Of a stretch of 55,122 bases of DNA, positions 46,466-55,122 are shown piece by piece. The position numbers and the translations under genes are program-made. The stretch is taken from contig DXCO01000024.1 of the NCBI GenBank assembly GCA_019115945.1, positions 1 to 55,122 of the forward strand, given 5' to 3'. Position 1 is the first letter of the stretch. Each line of letters begins with the position of its first letter. The notes under the pieces were generated by a model. It did no database searches. It saw nothing but the letters and a program-made list of their open reading frames with translations, and had not been told where the DNA came from. The DNA comes from Candidatus Borkfalkia excrementavium. GTDB taxonomy: Bacteria; Bacillota; Clostridia; Christensenellales; Borkfalkiaceae.

Positions 46466-46494
46466 TTGCCAATTTTGGGATAATGTGTTATAAT
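46466..46494 (+). promoter_or_regulatory. Promoter of the large helicase gene
   Basis: TTGCCA (46466-46471) and TATAAT (46489-46494) are 17 bp apart with TGTGT before the -10, nearly identical to the rimP promoter. The start is near 46501. Confidence 0.85.
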
Positions 46495-46500
46495 TGTAAA

Positions 46501-46528
46501 CGAATCGAAACAATGATTCGAAAGAATC
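46501..46528. promoter_or_regulatory. Overlapping palindromes at the helicase start site
   Basis: CGAATC (46501-46506) pairs with GATTCG (46515-46520); GATTC (46515-46519) also pairs with GAATC (46524-46528) around GAAA. The two folds share an arm and are mutually exclusive in RNA. In DNA they could be an operator at +1. Confidence 0.45.
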
Positions 46529-46544
46529 AAAGGGAGTATCGGAC

Positions 46545-49500
46545 ATGGCAGGAAAAAGATCGGGAAAAAGCGCGGTCAAGGAGAGTTTGGCTCTGAAATA
46601 TAAGGTCCAGCAATACATGGGGTATGCCGAATATTTCAGCCGCGTTCCGCTGTTTCTCACGCTGCAGATCGTCAATTCGGGTTCGGAAGCGATTGAAAAC
46701 ATAGACGTTGTCATCGAGAGCGCGGACGGGCTGATCCTGCCCTTTTCAAAACATCTTGATGAGATCCCGTTCGAAAGCGCGGTCGAAATCAATGCCAAAA
46801 ACGTGATCTCGCCGCTGTATCTTACGGAAATTTCGGAAAAGACGGTTTCCTCCATCTCGCTGAAGGTTTTTCACGGAAAAGATCTCGTTATGGAAGAGCG
46901 CGCACAGGTGACGGTGCTTCCTTTCGATTATTGGTGCGGAAGGGAGGGGAACCCCGAGTTGTTGTCCTGTTTTTGCAGGCCGAAGATCGCCGATTGCCTG
47001 AAAGTCCTTTCCGATGCGCAGGAACAACTGAAAAAATGGGGCGTGGTGTGCGAATGGCGCGGTTATCAGGAGGGGGACAAAAACAAGATCCGCCAGATCG
47101 CCGCGGCGATCTACGCGGTCATTAAAAAGCAGGCGATCGAAAAATCTGCCGCGGAATACAATTACGACGATCCCGTGCCCGTCGGAGATATCACGAAAAT
47201 CATAAAAAACAAGGTCGGATCTTCCTTCGAAATGGCGCTTTTTGTCGCTTCCTGTTTCGAGTGCGCAGATCTGCATCCCGTTATCACGGTTGGGGAAAAG
47301 AGCGTTTCCTGCGGCGTGTGGCTGTACGATAACTGTTTTTCCGACAGCGTTGGCGACGATACCGTGCTTTTGCAGAAATATATTTCGGGCGGGATCAACA
47401 ATATCAGCATGTTCGATACGGAAGACGTTTTTGCCGGACATAACGTCAATTATACCGTATCCGAAAAGCACTTTGCGGAAAAGTTGGACAGCGGATATTA
47501 CGACACCGTGATCGACGTAAAGAGATGCCGCCTGGCACGTATTTATTCTCTGCCGCTCAAAGTGATGGGGATTAAGGGCTACGAGTTGCTCGGCGAAGAG
47601 GACATCAGCGTCGACGCGGCGCCCAAAAATATTTTCGGTTTCAAAAAACTCAGTTTTGACGGGAAGGCCACGAAGAACAAGCAGTGGGAGCGCAGGCTTC
47701 TGGACCTATCTTTAAAAAATTCTCTTCTGAATTTCAAACCCGAAAAAAACACTCTGCATATTATCTCTTCCGACCCGAATGCTACGTATGATGCGCTCAG
47801 CCAGGGGATTCCCTTCTATCTTTTGGAAAAGACTGCGGACGTGAGGGGGATTGTGGCGGACGACGATTATTTTTCCGGTTCTTCCAAACTCAGCGTATTG
47901 TCCGAACTGATCGGCGTAGAACTGAAAAACAAGCGCCTTCGCACTTATTCGGAGCGGGAGGAAATGGGGGATACCCTGCGTTTTCTCATCAAAAAAGCGA
48001 AGACGGCCGAAGAGGAAGCGGGCGCAAACGTGCTGTTTCTGGCGTTCGGCTTTCTCAAATGGTATGCCTCCGGCGACGGAGAGGCAAAGTACGCCCCCTT
48101 GGTCCTGTGTCCCGTAAAAATTATCCGGAGCAAAGGGGGGAAGGGATATTCCGTTGCCGTTTCGGAAGAGGGACTGCAGTTTAACAGTACTTTGCTCGAA
48201 TTCCTTTTGCGCGAATTCAAAATCGATATAAGGGGACTGGAAAATATTTCTTCGGGTATCAAGATCTCTGAGATCCTTGCAATGGTCAGAATGGAGATCC
48301 TGAACATGAAAAATTGGGACGTGCTCGAAGAAGTTTATCTTGCAAACTTTTCCTTTGCGCGCTACGCGATGTGGAACGATGTCCGGAAGAATATCGATAA
48401 ATTCCGCAAGAATGCGCTCGTGCGCTCTCTGCTCAACAACCGGCTGGAAATCGAAGGGAACGTATTCGAGGACAAGGCGGAGGACGATTATCCGCTGTCG
48501 GAGATTTTACTGCCGCTTATGGCGGACAGTTCGCAGTTTTCCGCGATCGCAGAGGCGGCAGAGGGTAAAACTTTCGTTTTGCACGGGCCGCCCGGAACGG
48601 GAAAAAGCCAGACGATCACGAATATCATCGCCAACTGCCTGAATAAAAACAAGCGCGTCCTTTTCGTTGCGGAAAAACAGGCGGCTTTGTCTGTCGTAAA
48701 AAAGAGGTTGGATTCCATCGGGTTGGGAGATTTCTGCCTCGAAGTGCATTCCAATAAATTGGACAAAGCGGAACTCCTGAAAAAATTGGACACGACGCTC
48801 TCGCTGCTTCCCGAAAGCGATGAGGCGGGGTTTGCCGCAAAGGGAGAACAGTTGGAAGAACTTCGGACGGCTTTGAACGAACCCGTCGCCGCGCTGCACA
48901 AAAAGCGCAGGCTGGGCGTTTCCGTCTACGAAGCCATCCTGATTTACGAAAAAAATAAGAACGCGCCCGACGTTTTGGATATCGAGAGCACTTTTTACGA
49001 CAGCCTGACGAAGGAGAAACTGGAAAATTACGAGCAGATGCTGCTGGACGTAGCGGCGGCTGCGAAGAGTTGCGGCGGGGCTTACCGTTCTCCCTTCGAC
49101 AACGTGAATTTATACGAATACGATGCGGGCGTGCGCAACAACGTGTACTATTCCGCGGAAGTTCTGCTCGCGGAAATCAAGCATCTGAAAAGTTATCTGA
49201 GCCTTATGCTCGACTTTTACAGACAGCGCATCAGCACCTTTACGCTGAAAAAACTGTCCACCCTCGTGCAGTTGATCGAAGTGCTGCGAGGCGATGAGAT
49301 CAAAAAATATTTCGACTGCGACGAGAGCGAGTTTTTTGTCTTTTTCAATGCAAACAGGCGGCTGGACAGACTGCTCGGGAATTATTTCAAAAATTTCAAA
49401 AACCTGATCGACATCGACTGCGACCCCGCGGTCGTTGAACAGGAACTTGACAACTGGGGCGAAAATTACAAGAGTTCCAAGGTGCTCGGGGGGCTTGCGA

Positions 49501-52217
49501 AACGTCTGCGCCGCAGCGCTTTCGGAAAACTGACGGAAACGGAAGAACTCAAATACATCGGGATCGTCGCCCAAATTTACGAAGATCTGCAACTGGTAAA
49601 GAGCAATACGGGGCTTGCGGCGAATTTTACCGACCGCGGCGGAAAGATCAATTTCAGAAAGAGGGAAGAGTTCCTTGAAGCACTCATGCAGATGCACGCG
49701 CTTTGCGAGGGTATTTTTATGGATTACAATGCGGATAGTTTTAACAGCGTCTGCGTGAAATCCGTAAGCGCCGGATACGCACAGCCCGTATTGAGCGGCC
49801 TGAAACAGGCGATCGCCGGCTTTGAAAACGGCATGCACAGTTTTTGCAATGTCGTAGGGGCCGAGTCGGACAAATACGACGACGAGGACGTGCTCGACTA
49901 TTTCGGGATCAAGGCGGGCGCTCTGATCGATAATATCGATATGCTTGCATCCTGGTGCCAGTATAAAAAAATATCGAGAGATCTGGATGCGGAAGGGCTT
50001 TCGTTTATCACCGATTCTTTGGAGAAGGGGGCAATTTCTTCGGACAATATCCTCGACAGTTTCCGCAAGAACGTATACCGCAACTTTTTGGAAACGAATA
50101 TCGGCGCGGACCCCGTGCTTTCCAAATTTTCCGCCTCTGTGCTCGAAGAGAAGATCGAGCAGTTCAAGAGCCTCGACGAACAGTATACGCGACTTGCGAA
50201 GGAGCATATCCGGAATCTGCTCGTTTCCAACCTTCCCACTACTTCTACGGAGGGGAGCCTGAGCCTGGAAGTGCTCGCTTTCCAGCGGATCGTGAAGAGC
50301 AATATGCGCGGAATGACGCTCAAACAGTTTTTTGCGGAAATACCGGAACTTTTGAGAAAACTTGCCCCGTGCATGCTCATGAGCCCGATCACCGTTTCGC
50401 AGTACCTTGCGGCGGAACCGGACCTTTTTGATCTCGTGATCTTCGACGAGGCGTCGCAACTGCCCACGAGCGAGGCGATCGGCGCGATCGCGCGCGCAAA
50501 GAGTGCGGTCATCGTGGGCGATCCCAAACAACTTCCGCCTACTTCTTTCTTCAGTTCCGGTTATGTGGATGAGGAAAACCTCGATGCGGAAGATCTGGAG
50601 AGCATCCTCGACGATTGCCTGGCTTTAAGCATTCCGGAAAAGCATCTCAACTGGCACTATCGGAGCAAACACGAGAGCCTGATCGCCTTTTCCAATATCA
50701 TGTATTACGGGAACAAACTCTGTACCTTCCCTTCGCCCGATGCGTTGGAGAGCAAGGTCCGCCTTGCGCTCGTGGAGGACGGGGTTTACGACAGGGGCTT
50801 TACAAAGCGCAACAAGGCGGAAGCGGAGGCGCTCGTCGCGGAAGTGATCAGGCGGCTGAAGGATCCGAAACTTTCGCATTCCAGCATCGGGATCGTCACG
50901 TTCAGCACGGCACAGCAGGATTATATCGAGCGCAGGCTGACGGACGCGCTCGTCAAAAACAAACTGGAAGATGCCGCGTACGAACGCGAAGAACCGCTGT
51001 TTGTCAAAAATCTTGAAAACGTACAGGGCGACGAACGCGATGTGATCCTGTTTTCCGTATGCTACGGCCCGGACAGGGCGGGCAGAGTTTCCCTCAATTT
51101 CGGACCGCTCAATCAGATCGGCGGATGGCGGCGTCTGAACGTCGCGGTCTCCCGCGCAAGGGAAGAGATGATCGTATTTTCGTCCATGACTTCGGCGATG
51201 ATCAATCTTGCCAAGACGAACAGCAAGGGCGTCGCGGGACTGAAAGCCTTCCTTGAATTTGCAGAGAAGGGCAAAACGACGCTTGCGATCAATGCGGAAG
51301 AACTCAAGGCGGGACGGAGCGGAATCGGAAAATATATCGCGAAAGAATTGCGCAATTACGGTTACGAATGCCGGTACGACGTGGGCGTATCCGATTTCAA
51401 GATCGACTGCGCGGTCGTGGATCCCAAAAACAAAAAGCGCTTTATTCTCGCCATCGTATGCGACGGCGCTACGGCTTTCAGGTCGAGCGCGAAAGACCGC
51501 AATATTTTGCAGATACAGACTTTGAAACTGAACAACTGGAACGTCGTGCGTCTGTTTACGATCAGTTTTATCAACAATCCGAAACGTGAGATCAAGAGGA
51601 TCAAAGATATTTTGGATCGTCTGACGGGGACGGATAAGACGGTCAAAGATCATCTTGCAAAATACAGAAAAAATTACCGCTATGCGAAACTCGAACCGCA
51701 AAACTATATGTCCGCGTTCGTTACGGGCGGAGAAAACGACGGGGAGATCCTTTCAAGGCTCAAGTCTATCGCGGCTGCGGAAGAGCCCATCAGCGACAGG
51801 TTTTTGATGAAACGCTGCCTTGCATCTCTCGGGATCCTGAAATACGGAGGGAAAGTAGAAGAACGCATGCGCGGACTGATCGGATTGTGCGATCTGAAAC
51901 GGGACGAACTGTGCGGAAGAACGTATCTGCGCAAAACGGATAAGTGTCTCGCCTGCGATTTTTACCGCGTGGAGAGCGAGCCGCTGCGCAAATCGGAAGA
52001 AGATTTTACGCCTTATGAAATGATCGCATTGATCAGAGGACTGCTTGAAAACAGGGTGAGTTTATATATCGACGAACTGCTGCCCCTCGTATTTGCGGAA
52101 CTGAAGATCGCCCGCCCCAGCGATAAACTGACTGAGTTTGTGCAGGAGTGTATACAGTTGGGCGTGGAGAGAAATTTATTTATCAGATCGATCAGCGACA
52201 GGATCAGTTTGTGCTGA
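46545..52217 (+). CDS. Giant SF1 helicase-nuclease (DUF4011/DUF3320 type)
   Basis: The 1890-residue protein has an N-terminal beta-rich region, a DUF4011-like segment near 390 (RRLLDLSLKNSLLNF), a split SF1 helicase with Walker A HGPPGTGKSQTITN (about 680), a long helical insertion (about 760-1250), motif II FDEASQLPTSEA (about 1299), and motif VI NVAVSRAREEM (about 1530). A Vsr/MTES_1575-like nuclease fold follows (about 1590-1690), then a DUF3320-like C-terminus (EEPISDRFLMKRCLASLG). Such proteins act on nucleic acid and some relatives are linked to phage defence. The nuclease motif is IVCDG where IECDG is usual, so cleavage may be lost. GGGAG precedes the ATG. No other defence gene lies nearby. 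Confidence 0.85.
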   Translation: MAGKRSGKSAVKESLALKYKVQQYMGYAEYFSRVPLFLTLQIVNSGSEAIENIDVVIESADGLILPFSKHLDEIPFESAVEINAKNVISPLYLTEISEKTVSSISLKVFHGKDLVMEERAQVTVLPFDYWCGREGNPELLSCFCRPKIADCLKVLSDAQEQLKKWGVVCEWRGYQEGDKNKIRQIAAAIYAVIKKQAIEKSAAEYNYDDPVPVGDITKIIKNKVGSSFEMALFVASCFECADLHPVITVGEKSVSCGVWLYDNCFSDSVGDDTVLLQKYISGGINNISMFDTEDVFAGHNVNYTVSEKHFAEKLDSGYYDTVIDVKRCRLARIYSLPLKVMGIKGYELLGEEDISVDAAPKNIFGFKKLSFDGKATKNKQWERRLLDLSLKNSLLNFKPEKNTLHIISSDPNATYDALSQGIPFYLLEKTADVRGIVADDDYFSGSSKLSVLSELIGVELKNKRLRTYSEREEMGDTLRFLIKKAKTAEEEAGANVLFLAFGFLKWYASGDGEAKYAPLVLCPVKIIRSKGGKGYSVAVSEEGLQFNSTLLEFLLREFKIDIRGLENISSGIKISEILAMVRMEILNMKNWDVLEEVYLANFSFARYAMWNDVRKNIDKFRKNALVRSLLNNRLEIEGNVFEDKAEDDYPLSEILLPLMADSSQFSAIAEAAEGKTFVLHGPPGTGKSQTITNIIANCLNKNKRVLFVAEKQAALSVVKKRLDSIGLGDFCLEVHSNKLDKAELLKKLDTTLSLLPESDEAGFAAKGEQLEELRTALNEPVAALHKKRRLGVSVYEAILIYEKNKNAPDVLDIESTFYDSLTKEKLENYEQMLLDVAAAAKSCGGAYRSPFDNVNLYEYDAGVRNNVYYSAEVLLAEIKHLKSYLSLMLDFYRQRISTFTLKKLSTLVQLIEVLRGDEIKKYFDCDESEFFVFFNANRRLDRLLGNYFKNFKNLIDIDCDPAVVEQELDNWGENYKSSKVLGGLAKRLRRSAFGKLTETEELKYIGIVAQIYEDLQLVKSNTGLAANFTDRGGKINFRKREEFLEALMQMHALCEGIFMDYNADSFNSVCVKSVSAGYAQPVLSGLKQAIAGFENGMHSFCNVVGAESDKYDDEDVLDYFGIKAGALIDNIDMLASWCQYKKISRDLDAEGLSFITDSLEKGAISSDNILDSFRKNVYRNFLETNIGADPVLSKFSASVLEEKIEQFKSLDEQYTRLAKEHIRNLLVSNLPTTSTEGSLSLEVLAFQRIVKSNMRGMTLKQFFAEIPELLRKLAPCMLMSPITVSQYLAAEPDLFDLVIFDEASQLPTSEAIGAIARAKSAVIVGDPKQLPPTSFFSSGYVDEENLDAEDLESILDDCLALSIPEKHLNWHYRSKHESLIAFSNIMYYGNKLCTFPSPDALESKVRLALVEDGVYDRGFTKRNKAEAEALVAEVIRRLKDPKLSHSSIGIVTFSTAQQDYIERRLTDALVKNKLEDAAYEREEPLFVKNLENVQGDERDVILFSVCYGPDRAGRVSLNFGPLNQIGGWRRLNVAVSRAREEMIVFSSMTSAMINLAKTNSKGVAGLKAFLEFAEKGKTTLAINAEELKAGRSGIGKYIAKELRNYGYECRYDVGVSDFKIDCAVVDPKNKKRFILAIVCDGATAFRSSAKDRNILQIQTLKLNNWNVVRLFTISFINNPKREIKRIKDILDRLTGTDKTVKDHLAKYRKNYRYAKLEPQNYMSAFVTGGENDGEILSRLKSIAAAEEPISDRFLMKRCLASLGILKYGGKVEERMRGLIGLCDLKRDELCGRTYLRKTDKCLACDFYRVESEPLRKSEEDFTPYEMIALIRGLLENRVSLYIDELLPLVFAELKIARPSDKLTEFVQECIQLGVERNLFIRSISDRISLC

Positions 52218-52222
52218 GATCG

Positions 52223-52265
52223 GCGGCAGACCGTGCGGGAATCCGTATCGGGCTGCCGCTTTTTT
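52223..52265 (+). terminator. Terminator after the helicase gene
   Basis: GCGGCAG (52223-52229) pairs with CTGCCGC (52253-52259) around a 23-nt loop and is followed by six T residues. Confidence 0.8.
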
Positions 52266-52277
52266 ACGGAAGAGAAA

Positions 52278-54479
52278 ATGACGGATTTTTGCGAGCGGAA
52301 AAACGATCATAAATTGTATAAAGGGGACAGGATCATTAACTTTCGGCCGCTGTTCTTTTTTGCGTTGGCGCTCGCCTGCGGGATCGCCCTCTCTTTTTAT
52401 TTCAGCCTGTACGCTTTGATCGCAGGCGGGGCGGTCCTTGCTGCGGGAGGGGCGATCCTTTTCTTCTTCCGCAGGAAACTGCCTTTGAAAAGAACTGCTT
52501 TCCTGATCTTGGCCCTCGTTTTGGCGATCTGTACAGGTGCGCTGACTTTACACGGCGTCCGCCGGAATTACGAAAATGCCGCACCCGTGCAAGAGCGTTG
52601 CTTTATTACGGGCAGGGTGTGCGAGACTTCAGTCGGGGACTATGGCTGGAGACTCACGCTCGAAGACGTGAATTTTTTGACCGCAGAACGGTCTTTCGAT
52701 ACGGATTTCTGCCTTTCCGTCTATGTCTACGGGGAAGAGAGATACCGTACGGGAATGCGCGTCGCTTTTGCGGCCGACGTTACTACGGAAGATTTTATTT
52801 CTTACGGAAGGATCAATGTGAATGCGGTGATCGGCGGCGTAAAATACAGGGCCGCCGTGTCATCGGAAAACGTGGAAATCCTAGAAGAAAAAACGGAAGT
52901 GTTCGGCGCCGTGCGCGACCGGCTTTACGACGTCTTGTTTTCTTCTATGGAAAAATCGGAAGCGTCCGTCGCCTACGCGATGCTCACAGGAGACAGCGGA
53001 TTTATCGACGAAGGAGATCTGCAGAATTTCCGCTACGGCGGCGTAGCGCATATTTTTGCTGTTTCGGGCCTGCATATCGGTATTATTTACGGATTGCTGC
53101 GCTTGCTTTTCAAAAAAGTACGACTGCATCCAATCGTCAGCCTTGTTCTTACGGCGGGTATCCTCGTTTTTTATGCGGGCGTCTGCGGATTTTCGCCCTC
53201 ATCCGTGCGCGCGCTGACCATGTGCCTTATTTTATACGCCTCGGAACTGGCAGGCGTCGCGTATGATAAACTGAATTCCGTTTCCGCCGCCGCCATCGTA
53301 GTGTTGCTGATCAATCCCGTCTATCTCTTTTCGGTCGGCTTTCAACTTTCCGTTGCCGCGGCTGCCGGGATCATCGTGGTGGGAGGCTGCCTTTTCCGTG
53401 CGCTTTCCCGCGTACGTTTTCTGCCGAAAAAGTTTTCTTCGGCCGTTTCCGTCGCGCTGTCCGCGCAAATCGCAACTTTTCCGATCTTGCTCGACTCGTT
53501 CGGCTATGTTTCGGCGGTCAGCCTGGTTTTGAATCTTGTGTTCATCCCTCTGATCAGTTTCGTTTATTCCGTTCTCTTTGTCTGTTCGTTTTTGGCTTGC
53601 GTATTGCCCTTTGCGGCGGACGTGATTCTGTTTCTGCCGAAAATTCTGCTCGCCCTCGCCGTGACGCCCATCGTGGCGCTTGACTGGAAGATCCTTTTGA
53701 TCAGCGGCTTTTCCTTCGGTACGGCGATGCTTTTCTGGTATTTGTTTTTCTTTTTTCTGTCGGATAAAATCAATCTGAAGCCGGTACCCAAATGTATCGG
53801 CGCTTCGGCGATTGCGATCGCGTTTGCCGTCTGTATCGCTGCGGAAAACATATTTCCCGGATTTCCAGGTTATATTCAGGTCTCTTCCGTATACGGAACG
53901 GATATCGTGCTTTTGCGCGCATCCGGGAAAAATTATTGCGTCGTTACGGGAGAATTATCTTTGCCCTATACGGAAAGAATATTGATGAAGGAGGGGATCG
54001 ATTCGCTCGACGGCGTCCTGTTGGCGTGCGATGCGAAGACTGCAAACATTGTGCTTCCCGTACTGTTGAAAGCGGCGGATTGCGAACGGGCTTATATTTC
54101 CTCGGAAGCGGGCCTTGCGGATTCCTTTCATTCCGTCGAAACGACAGAGGTTTCCCGTTCCGTTTTCCTGAATCCGTTTGCCGCCGCGTTCGTCGGAACG
54201 GCGGGCGTTCTTATCAGCGGGTGGGGAGCGGATATTCTGATCTGCGCAGAAGGATACGGCGAAATGGCGGAAGAAGATTTGCCCGCCTGCGATATCCTGA
54301 TCGCAGATGCGTTCAATGCAGAAATATGCGAACGCGTCAGCCCGTCTGTCGAGATCTATTTTGACAAAACGAAAGATAAAATCAATGTTACCGAACGGGG
54401 AGACTTGCAAATCGGCGTAAAAAATGATATAATTGCCGTAAAAGGAAACAGGTTTTTTCATGAAGTTCGTATTGTTTAA
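52278..54479 (+). CDS. comEC: ComEC/Rec2 DNA-uptake channel protein with degenerate hydrolase domain
   Basis: ComEC carries single-stranded DNA across the membrane during transformation. The 733-residue protein has N-terminal membrane segments, a soluble OB-like region, the Competence domain with AHIFAVSGLHIGIIYG (about 255) and many transmembrane helices. The C-terminal metallo-beta-lactamase-like region (about 530-733) lacks the HxHxDH metal motif. I chose ATG 52278 because a frame from 52233 would lie in the terminator. No other com gene is in the window; the same protein neighbours holA in many Bacillota. Confidence 0.9.
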   Translation: MTDFCERKNDHKLYKGDRIINFRPLFFFALALACGIALSFYFSLYALIAGGAVLAAGGAILFFFRRKLPLKRTAFLILALVLAICTGALTLHGVRRNYENAAPVQERCFITGRVCETSVGDYGWRLTLEDVNFLTAERSFDTDFCLSVYVYGEERYRTGMRVAFAADVTTEDFISYGRINVNAVIGGVKYRAAVSSENVEILEEKTEVFGAVRDRLYDVLFSSMEKSEASVAYAMLTGDSGFIDEGDLQNFRYGGVAHIFAVSGLHIGIIYGLLRLLFKKVRLHPIVSLVLTAGILVFYAGVCGFSPSSVRALTMCLILYASELAGVAYDKLNSVSAAAIVVLLINPVYLFSVGFQLSVAAAAGIIVVGGCLFRALSRVRFLPKKFSSAVSVALSAQIATFPILLDSFGYVSAVSLVLNLVFIPLISFVYSVLFVCSFLACVLPFAADVILFLPKILLALAVTPIVALDWKILLISGFSFGTAMLFWYLFFFFLSDKINLKPVPKCIGASAIAIAFAVCIAAENIFPGFPGYIQVSSVYGTDIVLLRASGKNYCVVTGELSLPYTERILMKEGIDSLDGVLLACDAKTANIVLPVLLKAADCERAYISSEAGLADSFHSVETTEVSRSVFLNPFAAAFVGTAGVLISGWGADILICAEGYGEMAEEDLPACDILIADAFNAEICERVSPSVEIYFDKTKDKINVTERGDLQIGVKNDIIAVKGNRFFHEVRIV
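54405..54433 (+). promoter_or_regulatory. holA promoter inside comEC
   Basis: TTGCAA (54405-54410) and TATAAT (54428-54433) are 17 bp apart, with TGA before the -10. The start near 54440 is 20 nt before the holA ATG. Confidence 0.75.
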
Positions 54480-55122
54480 AAAAAGCCTTGAATCGGGCGC
54501 GGCTCCCATCTATCTTTTCGAAGGGGAGGAGGAATATTTCAAAGAGAGGGGCGAAGAAATGCTGAAGGAAAAGTTTCTTTCTGAGCCTTCACTGAATTTT
54601 TCTTCTTTCCGCGGCGAAGGGCTGAAGGGGGCGGAACTTGCGGGGCTGGTTTCCGCGGCGGAAAGTTTTCCGTTTCTCAGCGAAAAGCGCCTCGTCAAGG
54701 TGACGGACTTTCATCCTTCCGAAAAGGATTACGAGACCTATCTGAAAAGATACTTTGAAAATCCGCAGCCGAGCACGATCCTGTTTATCGTAAATTCTTC
54801 CGCCCCGAAAGGGAAGGGGACGGATCTGAAAAAACTGCCGAACGTGACCTTTGTGGATTGTTCGCGCGCGGACGAAGAGACGGTGATGAGATGGATTTTT
54901 ACACAGTTCAAGCGGGCGGGGATCCGTGCGGATACGGAGTGCTGTGAACGGATCATGCGGTATTGCCTTGCAGACATGTCGCGCATAGCGGGAGAGACGG
55001 AAAAACTCATCGCCTATGCGGGCGAGGGAGGGGCGATCAGCGCGCGGGACGTGGACGAAGTGGTTTACCGCGATACCGATTACAGGATCTATGAAATGAC
55101 GAACGCGCTTTCCGCCAAAAAC
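54460..55122 (+). CDS. holA: DNA polymerase III delta subunit, 5' part
   Basis: HolA is the clamp-loader subunit that opens the sliding clamp. The frame from ATG 54460 runs 221 codons to the window edge with no stop. The start MKFVLFKKSLES, the IYLFEGEEEYF segment, and the AAA+-like ADMSRIAGETEKLIAYAG and VDEVVYRDTDYRIYE segments match the HolA family. It overlaps the end of comEC by 20 nt but has its own promoter. AAAGGAAA lies upstream. Confidence 0.88.
   Translation, partial: MKFVLFKKSLESGAAPIYLFEGEEEYFKERGEEMLKEKFLSEPSLNFSSFRGEGLKGAELAGLVSAAESFPFLSEKRLVKVTDFHPSEKDYETYLKRYFENPQPSTILFIVNSSAPKGKGTDLKKLPNVTFVDCSRADEETVMRWIFTQFKRAGIRADTECCERIMRYCLADMSRIAGETEKLIAYAGEGGAISARDVDEVVYRDTDYRIYEMTNALSAKN

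Noticed and set aside
46545-52217. Multi-gene defence island around the large helicase
   Set aside because: Neighbours (HAD phosphatase, HelD, comEC, holA) are housekeeping; no methyltransferase, toxin or integrase is seen.

Overview
The window reads as chromosomal DNA of a Clostridia-type Bacillota. Evidence: AGGAGG-like ribosome-binding sites, frequent GTG/TTG starts, consensus SigA promoters with 17-bp spacers and TG or TGTG extensions, a rimP-nusA-ylxR-ylxQ-infB-rbfA block, HelD, OhrR-like MarR, EF-P and NrdR. GC content looks close to half. A Christensenellales-like lineage is possible but is a guess. No tRNA, rRNA, CRISPR array, insertion sequence or prophage gene was recognised.

Layout. 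1-776: the start of a lipoprotein gene on the minus strand with an elaborate control region, then a stand-alone small RNA of about 210 nt. 777-12749: a small membrane protein, then a nearly complete de novo purine pathway (purE, purC, purF, purM, purN, a PurO-type IMP cyclohydrolase, a stand-alone AICAR transformylase, and after a structured 331-bp gap purD and a one-chain purL). purK and purB are absent from the window. 12997-16102: nrdR, ispG and a PolC-derived exonuclease that sits where polC normally lies. 16206-25178: a translation and RNA-maintenance operon (rimP, nusA, rnpM/ylxR, ylxQ, infB, rbfA, nrnA, truB, ribF, endonuclease IV) with several overlapping start/stop pairs. 25250-34000: Xaa-Pro aminopeptidase with a predicted leaderless mRNA, efp, dtd, a PhnP-like hydrolase, a divergent MarR/oxidoreductase pair, a glycerophosphodiesterase, lepA, a short alkyltransferase and hemW.

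34067-43129: a lipoprotein and a zinc-ribbon membrane protein, then the GMP branch (guaB, guaA), a PPC-domain protein, a nitrilase-family hydrolase, a second GMP synthase lacking its amidotransferase, and two acyltransferases. 43314-55122: HelD, a HAD phosphatase, a 1890-residue SF1 helicase-nuclease, comEC, and the 5' part of holA cut by the window edge.

The window makes IMP (pur operon) and converts it to GMP (guaB, guaA and the extra guaA-like gene). Most genes are housekeeping. The most unusual items are the polymerase-less PolC derivative at the polC locus, the unidentified small RNA next to purE, the guaA paralog paired with a nitrilase, the structured purD leader, the OhrR-like regulator without its sensing cysteine, and the helicase-nuclease whose nuclease motif appears altered.
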